Assembly: GCF_000699445.3 (NCBI RefSeq)
Contig: NC_067196.1
Span: 73,663,864 to 73,727,863 of the forward strand
Direction: 5' to 3'
Length of the DNA stretch: 64,000 nucleotides
Source: Schistosoma haematobium
Lineage: Eukaryota; Platyhelminthes; Trematoda; Strigeidida; Schistosomatidae
How positions within the stretch are numbered: the stretch's first letter is position 1; each line of letters opens with the position of its first letter. Shown in pieces: positions 57,201-60,888 of this stretch. Made by a program: the position numbers and the translations under genes. The notes under the pieces are model-generated. The model saw only the letters and a list, made by a program, of their open reading frames with translations, had not been told where the DNA came from and did not search any database.

Positions 57201-60124
57201 AGTAACGGTCTAGCTTTGATTGACTCGTGAATTTAATTTTGGAAATTAAATACCTATCGAATCTATTGAAATGTTATGTTTATTTCAGGTTGAATAAATT
57301 TCCTCTACCACTGTTTTTGTTTAGCAATTTCTCACTTTGTAATGGTTTGAATTTTGTTATCTTAGTACTATTTGAGAGTATGCAAAATATCCTTGTGATT
57401 TAATGATATATTTTAAAGTAATTCACTTGGAAGTTAAGTTTCTGCTTCTTTTTTTTGTTCAGATTGGCTTATATTTATAATTAATGACAGTATTTAATCT
57501 ATGACTTTTAGAGAACAGTAGTTATTCAGTTGCCGTTCTCGTTTTTGTTATGTTTCATATTTAAAAAATAGGCGAAGAAGGTACAGGCTTAGGTCCGACT
57601 TTAGAATTTTATTCACTTTTGGCCGCCGAACTTCGTCGACATGATGGTTTAATGTGGGTCACAAACGATTTTACAATTACTAGTGAGCAGTTAACTCAAA
57701 GTCATTCAGTTCTACCCACCGTTTCTAGCTCGGCAACTATAGAGCAACATAACTCTTCTGGTAACGAAATAGATGACATTGATGAAGCAAATATATATGT
57801 GAACACACCTTACGGATTGTTTCCAGCTCCATGGCCAGGAGATCAAGTTCCAGAATCAGTTCTTTATCGCTTCTTCATTTTAGGAATAACAGTGGCAAAA
57901 TGCCTTCAGGTGAATGATCTTATTGTTTGAATTTGTTGTTATCTTATTGTTGAGTGGATTTTTTCTTACTAATTTTAATATTTTACCAATTTTAGTAAGA
58001 TTTTTAAACATTTAGTAGATGTATGCTGTAAATGATCAACAAAAGAGTCAGTCAATAATAAGTTTTTGTATGAATATTCTTCGAATATATAATTACGTAC
58101 CTTTTTCTGTGGTTACTATATTCTTCTATGTTCTCTGTTGTTTATTTCTTGTAATCACCATATTTTTCATTAACATAACTTCCAATATTATTGTAAAGGG
58201 ATACGAATATGTATTCTTATAAATAATATATCCATGATTTTTGTTGTGTAATAAGAAGGCGAAGCTAATCATAAAATAAATGTTTATGTATTTGCACAAT
58301 AATACATTTCAAACAGTCAGATAATACATTTACTTGTGAATGCACTTATATGTAAAAACTAATAACAATTAATTAAATACATTATCAAATAATTATAAAG
58401 GGATAACTGGAAGTATAAGCATTGGAAATGAATAACAAAATATGAGATGAATAAAAAGTTATCACTTCATGTTCGGTTTAAAAATGAATGAAAGATTTCC
58501 AGGGTTGATTCAAAGTAATAGAACAAATTGTTTTTTTTTTGTGGATACAAAGAAAGCTTTCATTGTCCAATGATGTCGACTCCAAAATGTCTAGGAGTGC
58601 GTTTTCGCACCACACCATTTCAATAATTATTTTAAAATTCTGAAAAGAAGACCTTGATTCTGCACTAAACTGTTAGATTAATCTGTCGACTTAAAGTGCA
58701 AATTCGAATTGGAAAAGTTAAAGCTCAAGTTTAACGCATACATACATTTTCTAAACAGTTTTCTCAATATTAGGAGTGAGATAAACTAGAAGGAAATGTA
58801 TCTAACCTTCTTCGATTTACGAAATCTTAAATGGAAAATGTAGTGGATTGATAAACAAACTAATTAAACTTTATATCCACTTATTATTTGTGTGATTAAA
58901 CCTTTCTAGAATGTTTCACAATAAATTTTTAAATGCGTAAAGCTTCTTAAGTATTGTTCAGTTTTTCTTTTCTGAGTAAACGGTAAATCAAGGTTTAGGA
59001 TGTGTTCATTTTACACTGAATCGAACGAAAGGGCATAACACATTACTTTACTTAATAACAGTTTATGATCAGTTTCATATTTCTATTAATAAATTGACTA
59101 AATATTTCAGATATTGTACTCAGCATTAGATTTCAATAATAAGTAATTGACCTTAAACATGGTAAATTACACCAATAAACCCATCACTCCCTTTGTTTTG
59201 CTGGCTGGTCGTATAATTTCAATTTTTCTTTGAAACAAACTATTCTATCCCAGTTCACCTTCTGGAAATTTTAGTAATGATAGTTCTCTGGTTGATTGAT
59301 GTATAATTGCTAAGATATTCACAACAGCACTATCCATTACCCTCAAGGTCTGTAATGATTCATTGATATGACATCAGTTCGTGATATGCTTTAACCCTCC
59401 TCTCCAAGAAAATAATGATAAAATCCATTTATTTATTTTCATAATATTTAGAATCTTATTAAAATTTTATTTTCATTATTTATACACTCATCAGGATAAT
59501 CGTCGTATTGATTTGCCTTTGTCCGCACCATTATTGAAACTTCTTTCTACTTACGGTAGTGTTGTCAACACTCACAATTGTGATCATCATGATTTGGAAA
59601 AATGTCATTCTGCAACTTGTTCATTGGACAATTTTAAAACAACCAATAATGTGGATTTCTCTGTTCTTTCAGATGTTGAAAGTGCTTTTCAAAATGTTTT
59701 ATATGGTTATTCTTATTTAAGAAATCAACTAACTTCTATTACTACTAATACTACTAATAGTCAATTTATTAAAAATAAGTTCAATCCAAATGATGATGAA
59801 GAGTTTAATTTAGCGTCATTTCTTATCAGTCCACAATATAAACGATTGTATCAATGTTGTGGATCCATTGTTCAAAACAGTAATAATAATAACTTACAAT
59901 CCTCAACACATTGGATTTCAGGTCTGTTAAATTTAAATGATTTTTGTATCATTTATCCGGAACGTGCACAATTTTTGAAACAAATAGCAGAATTTCATCG
60001 TCGTAAATCTACGATATCAACTGGAAATACAAATGATAAGTGTATTAATGATTTAGCTGTTGAAATATTTGGCTGTGATCTTACCGATCTTTGTTTATCT
60101 ATGGAATTTCTTCCATCTTCTAAG
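11170..60124 (+). CDS. HECTD1: HECTD1-type HECT E3 ubiquitin ligase, 24 coding exons, 3' end beyond window
   Basis: Spliced gene. Exons: 11170-11541, 12275-12674, 14398-14952, 16404-16739, 17926-18115, 19759-19897, 20620-21240, 24583-24808, 26708-27902, 29664-30108, 30751-31526, 32985-33558, 34991-35284, 37326-38081, 38887-38986, 39253-39485, 41345-41701, 46485-46932, 47667-47773, 49747-49965, 50496-51052, 51671-52587, 57572-57909, 59495-60124. All junctions are GT/AG and phases agree; the sum is 10,785 nt, divisible by three. Order of parts matches vertebrate HECTD1: N-terminal helical repeats (1-440), ankyrin repeats (about 450-550), SUN-like domain (about 1800-2035), linkers, pre-HECT segment (about 2860-2975), HECT N-lobe (from about 3265). 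The family transfers ubiquitin through a C-lobe cysteine, here outside the window. The traced part is 3,595 residues against roughly 2,400 for the same stretch of human HECTD1; the excess is N/S/T/D-rich linker. No MIB/HERC2 domain is seen. Start: an in-frame TAA lies 12 nt upstream of the ATG, and the N-terminus aligns with human HECTD1. Confidence 0.93.
11542..12274 (+). other. HECTD1 intron 1 (733 bp)
   Basis: GTAAAT to TTTCAAG. No repeat or other feature recognised. Confidence 0.8.
12275..12674 (+). CDS. HECTD1: HECTD1 exon 2 (residues 125-258)
   Basis: Acceptor TTTCAAG and donor CCCA/GTAAAT; ends in phase 1. It continues the helical repeats, with [19 protein letters not shown] and later [18 protein letters not shown], which line up with human LELICTRESGAV and the FTRRGVDPAPLA block. 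The ATG at the exon start is internal to the protein. Confidence 0.93.
12770..13165 (+). repeat. Unnamed interspersed repeat, copy 1
   Basis: The block around CATCAGTCCTTAAAGTCACTAACTTC and GATGCAGACTACTTGG recurs in altered form at 20255-20440 and, inverted, at 48690-48760. Family not identified; non-coding as far as I can see. Confidence 0.55.
13261..13436 (+). mobile_element. tRNA-headed SINE, hammerhead block deleted
   Basis: Head GGATGCCGGCTCAGTGGCTT and box B GGGTTCGATTCTC are clear. In the hammerhead block the core heptamer is lost (GCACTGAGTCC), so no ribozyme can form. Confidence 0.75.
13676..14206 (+). repeat. Roughly 500-bp interspersed repeat, copy 1
   Basis: Shares long stretches with 39832-40284 (inverted) and with 41772-41846 plus 45299-45552. 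Landmarks: GCGCCACACAAATC, GGCTGTGATACTGCC, GTAAGGAGATGCAGTCCCAT, GAGCCCATGTGCACCATTGG, GCTATATACACGTGGC, and a GA-rich end. It contains short frames that are open in several copies, but these differ in length and break, so I treat it as non-coding repeat. Confidence 0.75.
14398..14952 (+). CDS. HECTD1: HECTD1 exon 3 (residues 258-443)
   Basis: Acceptor TTTTGCATTGCAG, donor TTGG/GTATAG, phase 1 to phase 1. It carries the last helical repeats ([38 protein letters not shown]), corresponding to the human STIVSLLSTLCRGSP and LVDLLLVLLFEG blocks. A Q/S-rich insert of about 90 residues follows, then IKRQDL, which leads into the ankyrin region. The donor is chosen because it gives the same spacing to the next conserved block as in human HECTD1. 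Confidence 0.88.
14953..16403 (+). other. HECTD1 intron 3 (1,451 bp)
   Basis: Contains a tRNA-like fragment (15340-15415, minus); otherwise AT-rich with no assigned feature. The frame at 15436-15747 has no recognisable content. Confidence 0.75.
15340..15415 (-). repeat. tRNA-like SINE head fragment
   Basis: On the minus strand box A-like AGTGGTTTAAAGGTTAAGC is followed at normal spacing by box B-like AGTTCGATCCC. No cloverleaf with a full acceptor stem is evident, so it is a SINE-type remnant rather than a tRNA gene. Confidence 0.5.
16404..16739 (+). CDS. HECTD1: HECTD1 exon 4: ankyrin repeats (residues 443-555)
   Basis: Acceptor CTTTTAG, donor AAAA/GTGAGT. Encodes about three ankyrin repeats: [53 protein letters not shown], then [18 protein letters not shown]. 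These match the human HECTD1 ankyrin block ([19 protein letters not shown] and following) closely, making this one of the best-conserved exons. Confidence 0.95.
16740..17925 (+). other. HECTD1 intron 4 (1,186 bp)
   Basis: Ends in a TA microsatellite just before the exon 5 acceptor. A less AT-rich stretch at about 17380-17700 may be old repeat; not identified. Confidence 0.75.
17876..17915. repeat. (TA)n microsatellite
   Basis: Twenty uninterrupted TA units, roughly 10 nt before the exon 5 acceptor AG. Confidence 0.95.
17926..18115 (+). CDS. HECTD1: HECTD1 exon 5 (residues 555-618)
   Basis: Begins after a TA microsatellite and acceptor CTTTTTAG; ends GTAAG/GTAGTT in phase 2. A polar linker is followed by [20 protein letters not shown], which matches human YLKRLLPVFAQTFQQTMLPSI and starts another helical-repeat stretch. 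The acceptor sits about 10 nt after a long TA run, so this site may be sensitive to repeat length. Confidence 0.85.
18116..19758 (+). other. HECTD1 intron 5 (1,643 bp)
   Basis: AT-rich. A decayed tRNA-like SINE could be present near 18590-18690, but boxes are too eroded to annotate. Confidence 0.7.
19759..19897 (+). CDS. HECTD1: HECTD1 exon 6 (residues 618-664)
   Basis: Acceptor GTTCACAG, donor GAA/GTAGGT. Short exon of helical repeat: [16 protein letters not shown], then [15 protein letters not shown]. It aligns without gaps to the human ASLALIRKMIHFC block and the LPTILVEI block, and joins exon 5 through a split arginine codon (AG+G). Confidence 0.85.
19898..20619 (+). other. HECTD1 intron 6 (722 bp)
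   Basis: Contains a second, eroded copy of the unnamed repeat seen at 12770-13165 (20255-20440); nothing else recognised. Confidence 0.7.
20255..20440 (+). repeat. Unnamed interspersed repeat, copy 2 (eroded)
   Basis: Shares ATCAGTCCATAAAGTCA and a GTTGCAGACT...ATCTGCGCAATTCTCGTAA series with the copy at 12790-12890. Confidence 0.5.
20620..21240 (+). CDS. HECTD1: HECTD1 exon 7 (residues 665-871)
   Basis: Acceptor TTTTTCCAG, donor TCT/GTAAGT, phase 0 both sides. Starts with helices ([33 protein letters not shown]) equivalent to the human LLALQIIRDLVDKGG and LGVISKV region. Then come about 150 low-complexity T/S-rich residues, including [11 protein letters not shown], which resembles the human acidic SSDDENEEE tract at this place. 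Confidence 0.87.
22097..22190 (+). repeat. Dispersed repeat, copy 1
   Basis: GACTGATCAAAACTCAG, then GATATCAACAACGGGGTAA and ACTTATTAATAA recur at 40984-41079 and, more eroded, at 49490-49565. Family unnamed. Confidence 0.5.
24191..24365. repeat. Degenerate interstitial TTAGGG-like sequence
   Basis: Many imperfect TTAGGG-type hexamers in one orientation (TTTAGGGTTAGGATG, GTAGGGTTA, ATGGGTTAGAG, GATTAGGGTTTAG, AATTAGGGTTAG). Schistosome telomeres use TTAGGG; here units are highly eroded and inside an intron. Confidence 0.5.
24583..24808 (+). CDS. HECTD1: HECTD1 exon 8, divergent (residues 872-947)
   Basis: Acceptor is a long T tract then CTCAG; donor CCTA/GTAAGT. Phase fits exons 7 and 9. 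The product (for example [20 protein letters not shown] and [18 protein letters not shown]) is only weakly like the human YHWRDWSIIRGRDCLYIW segment that occupies this position, so the assignment rests on splice signals, open frame and position. Confidence 0.72.
25082..25117. repeat. (TTA)n microsatellite
   Basis: Uninterrupted TTA/ATT units. Confidence 0.9.
26245..26500. repeat. Decayed hammerhead-bearing satellite-type repeat with inverted ends
   Basis: Left end (minus sense) retains GATGAGTCC, a GAAACGCACGTC-like run and GTTAGCCAC. Right end (plus sense) retains GAGTTG, ACAAAACTCACATCC and GATTCCACTACCAGTCA. Both resemble the classic schistosome hammerhead repeat also seen at 32836 and 49319. 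Core positions are damaged on both sides. Confidence 0.5.
26708..27902 (+). CDS. HECTD1: HECTD1 exon 9, long low-complexity linker (residues 947-1345)
   Basis: Acceptor TTTCTAG, donor AGA/GTAAGT, phase 1 to phase 2. At 1,195 nt it is the largest exon. It starts [16 protein letters not shown] (compare human LKSKLEKTKQKVRTMA) and ends [12 protein letters not shown] (human RGVVVTLRNIA). Most of what lies between is S/T/N-rich without recognisable domains, including a basic patch [12 protein letters not shown] near residue 1027, which could be a nuclear-localisation-like stretch (inference). Confidence 0.85.
27903..29663 (+). other. HECTD1 intron 9 (1,761 bp)
   Basis: AT-rich, no recognisable repeat or gene. 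Confidence 0.75.
29664..30108 (+). CDS. HECTD1: HECTD1 exon 10 (residues 1345-1493)
   Basis: Pyrimidine-rich acceptor ending TAATAG, donor CAT/GTAAGT. Helical content with [16 protein letters not shown] and [19 protein letters not shown], matching the human TALENLIVLLKDE and SPYEMCSSGLVQALL blocks. A serine run (S/P-rich, about residue 1400) is a local insertion. Confidence 0.88.
30109..30750 (+). other. HECTD1 intron 10 (642 bp)
   Basis: AT-rich, nothing recognised. Confidence 0.75.
30751..31526 (+). CDS. HECTD1: HECTD1 exon 11 (residues 1494-1752)
   Basis: Acceptor CTACATATAG, donor AATG/GTAAGC, phase 0 to phase 2. [20 protein letters not shown] matches human ALIRKLIAVLESIERLP. Near the end [20 protein letters not shown] matches human [20 protein letters not shown], and the tryptophan codon is split across the junction with exon 12. 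Confidence 0.92.
31735..31990 (+). mobile_element. Eroded copy of the RTE-type 5'-region fragment
   Basis: Aligns by eye with 54289-54540: ATCGTGATGA, AACCGAGCTATA, TTGAAGAGC, TAAGATTAAAAG, ACTGTACAG, and the following cytosine-rich block. The better copy at 54271 starts with CTACCTTGACGTGGTGG, a phrase common at RTE 5' ends; the family name is tentative. Confidence 0.5.
32180..32216. repeat. (TTA)n microsatellite
   Basis: Uninterrupted TTA/ATT units. Confidence 0.9.
32836..32890 (+). ncRNA. Decayed schistosome satellite-type hammerhead motif
   Basis: Retains AGGTACAACCAG, core CTGACGA, GTCCCAAATA, ACGCGCATCCTGGAT and TTCCACTGC, the order of the known schistosome hammerhead. Stem II is broken (AGAT instead of GGAC) and the invariant G of GAAA has become A, so activity is unlikely. 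Confidence 0.6.
32985..33558 (+). CDS. HECTD1: HECTD1 exon 12: SUN-like domain, first part (residues 1752-1943)
   Basis: Acceptor TTGTTAG, donor [26 protein letters not shown] corresponds to human [36 protein letters not shown] matches human AWFAIDLGLWVIPSAYTL, the core of the SUN/discoidin-like beta fold, and APRNWKLE aligns with human LRNWVFQ at the exon end. A glycine/lysine-rich insert separates the two halves. Confidence 0.93.
33839..34168 (+). mobile_element. Solo LTR with 5-bp target-site duplication
   Basis: 330 bp beginning TGTTGAGTCGG and ending TTATCA, flanked by GGAGG at 33834-33838 and 34169-34173. It has promoter-like features: CCAATCAG near 33879, TCTATAAATTC near 34001, and AATAAA near 34138. 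Size and layout resemble the 320-bp LTR at 60889, but the sequence is a different family. Strand is taken from the TATA and AATAAA order. Confidence 0.72.
34225..34275 (-). mobile_element. SINE tail fragment, inverted
   Basis: Short minus-sense piece of the SINE hammerhead/tail region (GAAGCGTTGGACGGTCGTTA) just before the longer plus-sense copy. Confidence 0.5.
34290..34570 (+). mobile_element. tRNA-headed SINE, eroded
   Basis: Full module order: leader (GCGAGAAGCTGTGATCAGT; CTCGCTGAAGACAATGG), tRNA-like head (GGTTAAGCGTTCGCGCGG, box B AAGTTCAATTCC), then GGGCACTGCTTAGGAGTGCC. The hammerhead core is mutated (CTTAGGA; GACAAAAC), so inactive. Confidence 0.7.
34991..35284 (+). CDS. HECTD1: HECTD1 exon 13: SUN-like domain, second part (residues 1944-2041)
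   Basis: Acceptor CTACTAG, donor TCG/GTAAGT; 294 nt, phase 0 both ends, open across its length but without an early [12 protein letters not shown] follows the human NWTSLYTHV pattern. [20 protein letters not shown] then [11 protein letters not shown] matches human GWRHVRIKQMGKNASG and LSGFELYGTV, completing the fold. Confidence 0.9.
35285..37325 (+). other. HECTD1 intron 13 (2,041 bp)
   Basis: No repeat identified with confidence and no exon encoding the expected MIB/HERC2 domain. A 99-codon frame at 35793-36092 has no recognisable motif. A weak tRNA-like remnant may lie near 36880-36960. Confidence 0.7.
37326..38081 (+). CDS. HECTD1: HECTD1 exon 14: acidic low-complexity linker (residues 2042-2293)
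   Basis: Acceptor ATTTCGTCTAG, donor ACA/GTAAGT, phase 0 both ends. After about 15 residues ([15 protein letters not shown]) the product is S/N-rich, then has an extreme aspartate-rich tract encoded by GAT/GAC repeats at 37791-37884. Vertebrate HECTD1 has its MIB/HERC2 domain directly after the SUN-like domain; nothing like it is seen here. The acidic tract recalls, without clear alignment, the acidic region of human HECTD1. Confidence 0.8.
37791..37884 (+). repeat. Coding GAT/GAC trinucleotide repeat
   Basis: Imperfect GAT/GAC run in exon 14 giving a nearly pure aspartate tract. The opposite strand is open only because the repeat reads as isoleucine/valine there. Confidence 0.9.
38082..38886 (+). 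other. HECTD1 intron 14 (805 bp)
   Basis: AT-rich, nothing recognised. Confidence 0.75.
38887..38986 (+). CDS. HECTD1: HECTD1 exon 15 (residues 2294-2327)
   Basis: 100-nt exon, acceptor GTGTTTAG, donor GATA/GTAAGT, phase 0 to phase 1. It reads [19 protein letters not shown] then [20 protein letters not shown] resembles human FVRRVANIAR. Support comes from splice signals, phase fit with exons 14 and 16, and an open frame. Confidence 0.75.
39253..39485 (+). CDS. HECTD1: HECTD1 exon 16 (residues 2327-2404)
   Basis: Acceptor TTTAATTCAG, donor GAT/GTAAGA. Polar product with a glutamate run encoded by GAA repeats at about 39313-39336. No domain recognised; included because acceptor, donor and phase join exons 15 and 17. 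The frame stays open for 270 nt into intron 16, so the donor rather than a stop defines the end. Confidence 0.72.
39832..40284 (-). repeat. Roughly 500-bp interspersed repeat, copy 2 (inverted)
   Basis: Reverse complement of the unit at 13676-14206, well preserved: CACACAAATCAAATGAG, CAATGGTGCACATGGGCTCC, GGACTGCATCTCCTTACGAT. It ends in an A-rich stretch (40270-40295). Confidence 0.8.
40567..40850 (+). mobile_element. tRNA-headed SINE, near full length
   Basis: Leader (CTAGTGAGAAGCAGTGACCA; CTCACTGAAGACAGTGG), GTTGAAGTTAGACATTAAA, head TTGGATGCCGGCTC, box B GGGTTGAAATC, hammerhead block 40757-40802, then the TTTCAGGTTTTCTATGGTG tail. The core starts TTGAGGA and stem II reads AGAT, so the ribozyme is inactivated. 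The head has a deletion between box A and box B. Confidence 0.78.
40984..41079 (+). repeat. Dispersed repeat, copy 2
   Basis: Shares GACTGATCGAAATTCAGTCC and GATATCAACAACGTGATAA with 22097-22190. Confidence 0.5.
41345..41701 (+). CDS. HECTD1: HECTD1 exon 17 (residues 2405-2523)
   Basis: Acceptor CTACCAG, donor ACT/GTAAGT, 357 nt, phase 0 both sides and open throughout. [20 protein letters not shown] has the look of the human LYDFLDSCRASTLLAEL block that precedes the acidic linker; the remainder is N/E/S-rich linker. Confidence 0.78.
41772..41846 (+). repeat. Roughly 500-bp repeat, copy 3, left piece
   Basis: ATTTGAACACATAAATATTGG then GCGCCACACAAA match the start of the 13676 unit; it breaks off where the LINE begins and resumes at about 45299. 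Confidence 0.65.
41847..45298 (-). mobile_element. RTE-like non-LTR retrotransposon, nearly complete but broken
   Basis: Minus-strand coding remnants from 45031 to 41980. The first 649 codons hold an apurinic-type endonuclease (NVRTL near residue 25, LSETRI with E54, [15 protein letters not shown] at 178-185, SDHASV) and the start of reverse transcriptase ([28 protein letters not shown]). A TGA at 43082-43084 interrupts it. The same frame continues with [12 protein letters not shown] and YADD at 42812-42823. A one-base shift near 42745 leads to the C-terminal part ([23 protein letters not shown]) ending at 41980. The endonuclease GD-x-N motif reads RDLN. Clade RTE-like (Perere-3/SR3 type is my tentative memory). 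Element ends are approximate. Confidence 0.85.
45184..45243. repeat. (AAT)n microsatellite at the 5' side of the LINE
   Basis: About twenty AAT units; lies between the LINE 5' region and the resumed repeat. Confidence 0.92.
45299..45552 (+). repeat. Roughly 500-bp repeat, copy 3, right piece
   Basis: Resumes at GTGTGGGCTGTGATACTGCC and follows the 13676 unit through GAGCCCATGTGCACCATTGG to a CGGTTAAAACGCCGG end. Confidence 0.75.
46485..46932 (+). CDS. HECTD1: HECTD1 exon 18 (residues 2524-2673)
   Basis: Acceptor TTCTTCTTAG, donor GAAG/GTAAGT. Contains [20 protein letters not shown] (basic), then [19 protein letters not shown], which fits the human [20 protein letters not shown] block. It leads directly into exon 19. 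Confidence 0.87.
46933..47666 (+). other. HECTD1 intron 18 (734 bp)
   Basis: Contains a tRNA-like remnant (47225-47370, minus); otherwise AT-rich. Confidence 0.75.
47225..47370 (-). repeat. tRNA-like SINE remnant
   Basis: Minus strand: CAGTGGCTCAGTAGTGAAGG (box A-like) followed by AAGTTCAAAACCC (box B-like). A tail related to TGTCACAATCTCTCACAC follows. Different in sequence from the hammerhead SINE. Confidence 0.5.
47667..47773 (+). CDS. HECTD1: HECTD1 exon 19 (residues 2673-2708)
   Basis: 107-nt exon, acceptor GATTCAACAG, donor [29 protein letters not shown] followed by [13 protein letters not shown] matches human [20 protein letters not shown] and LTNFRSTIFYYVQ almost position by position, which strongly supports this small exon. 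Confidence 0.9.
48690..48760 (-). repeat. Unnamed interspersed repeat, copy 3 fragment (inverted)
   Basis: Minus strand CATCAGTCCATCAAGTCACT and AACTTTTGGACTGA match the 12790-12840 block. Confidence 0.5.
49289..49462. repeat. Hammerhead-type repeat with inverted ends
   Basis: Left end GCAAAGATGGATAATGGCTA and right end TAGCCACTATTCATCTTTGC are near-perfect inverted repeats. On the minus strand a hammerhead-like block lies at 49319-49365: core CTGACGA and GAAAC intact, cleavage GTC present, but stem II (CCCC/GAAC) cannot pair. Confidence 0.62.
49490..49565 (+). repeat. Dispersed repeat, copy 3 (eroded)
   Basis: Retains GAGACTGATCAATTTCAGTC and AACATCAATGGGAAGATTCAA, comparable with 22097-22190. 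Confidence 0.4.
49747..49965 (+). CDS. HECTD1: HECTD1 exon 20 (residues 2709-2781)
   Basis: Acceptor ACAATTTTAG, donor GAG/GTATGT, 219 nt, phase 0 both ends. [13 protein letters not shown] may correspond to the human KLRRIWEPTYT area; the rest is divergent and polar (NDHDHD near the end). Confidence 0.78.
49966..50495 (+). other. HECTD1 intron 20 (530 bp)
   Basis: Contains a short TA microsatellite at about 50269-50290 and a long T tract before the acceptor. Confidence 0.8.
50496..51052 (+). CDS. HECTD1: HECTD1 exon 21: conserved pre-HECT segment (residues 2782-2967)
   Basis: Acceptor is a T tract plus ACATCAG, donor CCAG/GTTAGT. After an N/D-rich insert, [16 protein letters not shown] matches human [36 protein letters not shown] and [13 protein letters not shown] match human [20 protein letters not shown] and LASGALPDWCEQL. 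The exon ends [10 protein letters not shown], like human FTCTAFGASR. Confidence 0.94.
51053..51670 (+). other. HECTD1 intron 21 (618 bp)
   Basis: No feature recognised. Confidence 0.8.
51671..52587 (+). CDS. HECTD1: HECTD1 exon 22 (residues 2967-3273)
   Basis: Acceptor GTAATTTCAG, donor ATCG/GTAAAT. Starts RAAIWLQNR (human RAIVWLQNR), then about 230 residues of N/T/S-rich insertion, then [33 protein letters not shown] (human VGRLKHERVKVPR; MQIHADRKSVLEVEFL), reaching the start of the HECT domain. Human HECTD1 has only about 60 residues between these blocks. Confidence 0.92.
52962..53660 (-). mobile_element. SR2-like RTE 3' fragment
   Basis: Starts at the TTAC-repeat 3' end (CTTACTTACTTACGCC) and matches the same region as 8751-9430, reaching the [20 protein letters not shown] block. 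Several frameshifts; 5'-truncated. No clear target-site duplication found. Confidence 0.82.
53783..53837 (-). ncRNA. Hammerhead-like motif, left arm of Penelope-like element
   Basis: The reverse complement is identical by eye to the motif in the right arm (55317-55371). It lies on the same strand as the reverse-transcriptase fragment and downstream of it, as a 3' pLTR ribozyme would. Confidence 0.6.
54162..54712 (+). mobile_element. Insert in the left arm, mostly RTE-type 5' fragment
   Basis: Replaces about 20 bp of the arm. From about 54271 it is G+C-richer and starts CCCCATCCCGACC, then CTACCTTGACGTGGTGG and GGGCTTGTCTATCGTGATGA, phrases typical of RTE 5' regions. An eroded copy is at 31735-31990. 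No open frame of note. Confidence 0.55.
54746..54930 (-). pseudogene. Penelope-like reverse transcriptase fragment
   Basis: About 60 codons with the SFDVVSLFT motif containing the motif A aspartate. It is cut off by the inner inverted repeat, which fuses out-of-context residues (ISKRPTNT) in place of the expected continuation. Not functional. Confidence 0.7.
55317..55371 (+). ncRNA. Hammerhead-like motif, right arm of Penelope-like element
   Basis: Stem I: AATTGTA plus GAAC (55317-55327) pairs with GTTC plus TACAATT (55360-55371) with one bulged A. Core CTGATGA at 55328-55334 and GAAA at 55344-55347. Stem III is the palindrome at 55347-55358 (at least four pairs), then C at 55359 as the cleavage position. 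Weak point: stem II (55335-55343) can form only about two pairs. Confidence 0.6.
56307..56454 (+). mobile_element. SINE fragment folded between 24-bp inverted repeats, with hammerhead-like motif
   Basis: Begins with TTTTGATTGAGATCATGAA (56307-56331) and ends with its inverted copy (56431-56454), one mismatch. In between is the SINE block from GCGGGATCGTGG on. Hammerhead block 56355-56400: CTGAGGA intact, stem II GTCC/GGGC (one wobble), GAAAC, GTC; stem I has one mismatch. Confidence 0.7.
57057..57245 (+). mobile_element. tRNA-headed SINE, eroded
   Basis: Head GGCTCAGTGGTCTAGAGG, box B-like TTGTTCCAGTC, then GGATGCGCACTTATGGGTCC with the core destroyed and GAAAC changed to AAAAC; tail ends near TTGACTCGTGAATTTAA. 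Confidence 0.75.
57572..57909 (+). CDS. HECTD1: HECTD1 exon 23: HECT N-lobe start (residues 3273-3385)
   Basis: Acceptor after TTAAAAAATAG (a weak pyrimidine tract), donor CAG/GTGAAT. The split glycine codon leads into [20 protein letters not shown], the HECT signature, then [18 protein letters not shown] and [13 protein letters not shown] (human LFHFLGIFLAKCIQ). The preceding intron is the longest complete one (4,984 bp). Confidence 0.95.
57910..59494 (+). other. HECTD1 intron 23 (1,585 bp)
   Basis: AT-rich, no recognisable repeat or gene. Confidence 0.75.
59495..60124 (+). CDS. HECTD1: HECTD1 exon 24: HECT N-lobe continued (residues 3386-3595)
   Basis: Acceptor ACTCATCAG, donor [27 protein letters not shown] (human DNRLVDLPISKPFFKLMC), then a cysteine/histidine-rich insert, [20 protein letters not shown] (human [20 protein letters not shown]), and finally [12 protein letters not shown] (human LGLNFQFCPSSR). 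The next exons, with about 200 more residues and the catalytic cysteine, must lie right of the window. Confidence 0.93.
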
Positions 60125-60888
60125 GTAAATTGCTGAAAGTAATGTATTCATTTTTCTTCTCATTTTGTTTCTTTTCATCTATCATATTGCTTTAATCTTA
60201 GCGAGATTAAGTTATCTTGGTATCTATTACCAAACAGATAGAAAAATGATTGATTACAGAAATGAATATATTAACAAGGTACTAGTTAAAATGCTAGTTG
60301 CAGTGTGTTATATCCAGGAATTGACACTGTTATAACTGGGAAATTCGGGTCTGTCGGCACTGTTGGAACTGGGTAGCTAGCTGTTATATCTTTTGAGTCG
60401 TCGCTGTTATGTACATATCGAGTTTATTCGGTTTGTCGTCTTACTGCTTTTACTTGACATTCGGGGATCACTACAATTCCTCAATCCTACTGCTTATATA
60501 TTGGTTAAAGGGAACCACTACAGTTCTCACAACTCCAATTAGGAACACTTAAGACTGGTGCAACGAAGCTTTATTGACTGCCCTAATACACTTCCCAAAA
60601 AAGTGTCAAAATCACATCATGCTTGACCACAATACTGATTTTCACACTTGGGGAGATACGTACAGTTATTGTAAAAAACAATAAATATTGGTCACATATA
60701 GATTAAAATTTATACTAAATTGATACAAGAGAATATTGGTTTCAAAATCCCACTTTAAGCAAAGTTTACACCAATTGCTCTGGCCAAAATTCATAAAGAG
60801 TTTTTACAAAAAGATTTTACTTGAATAATGTCACCTTATCATATTACAATGAATGTTTATCAGAATGATTACTTCATCAGTCAGTAAT
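60125..60888 (+). other. HECTD1 intron 24, first part
   Basis: Starts at the exon 24 donor GTAAAT. The stretch 60290-60660, with TTGACACTGTTATAACTGGG and clustered short repeats, may be an old LTR fragment but lacks clear ends. The intron's other end is outside the window. Confidence 0.55.

Larger units (their letters stand above)
52588..57571 (+). other. HECTD1 intron 22 (4,984 bp)
   Basis: Longest complete intron. Holds an RTE fragment, the Penelope-like inverted element, and two SINE fragments, annotated separately. Stretches 55394-56306 and 56455-57056 are AT-rich with nothing recognised. Confidence 0.85.
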
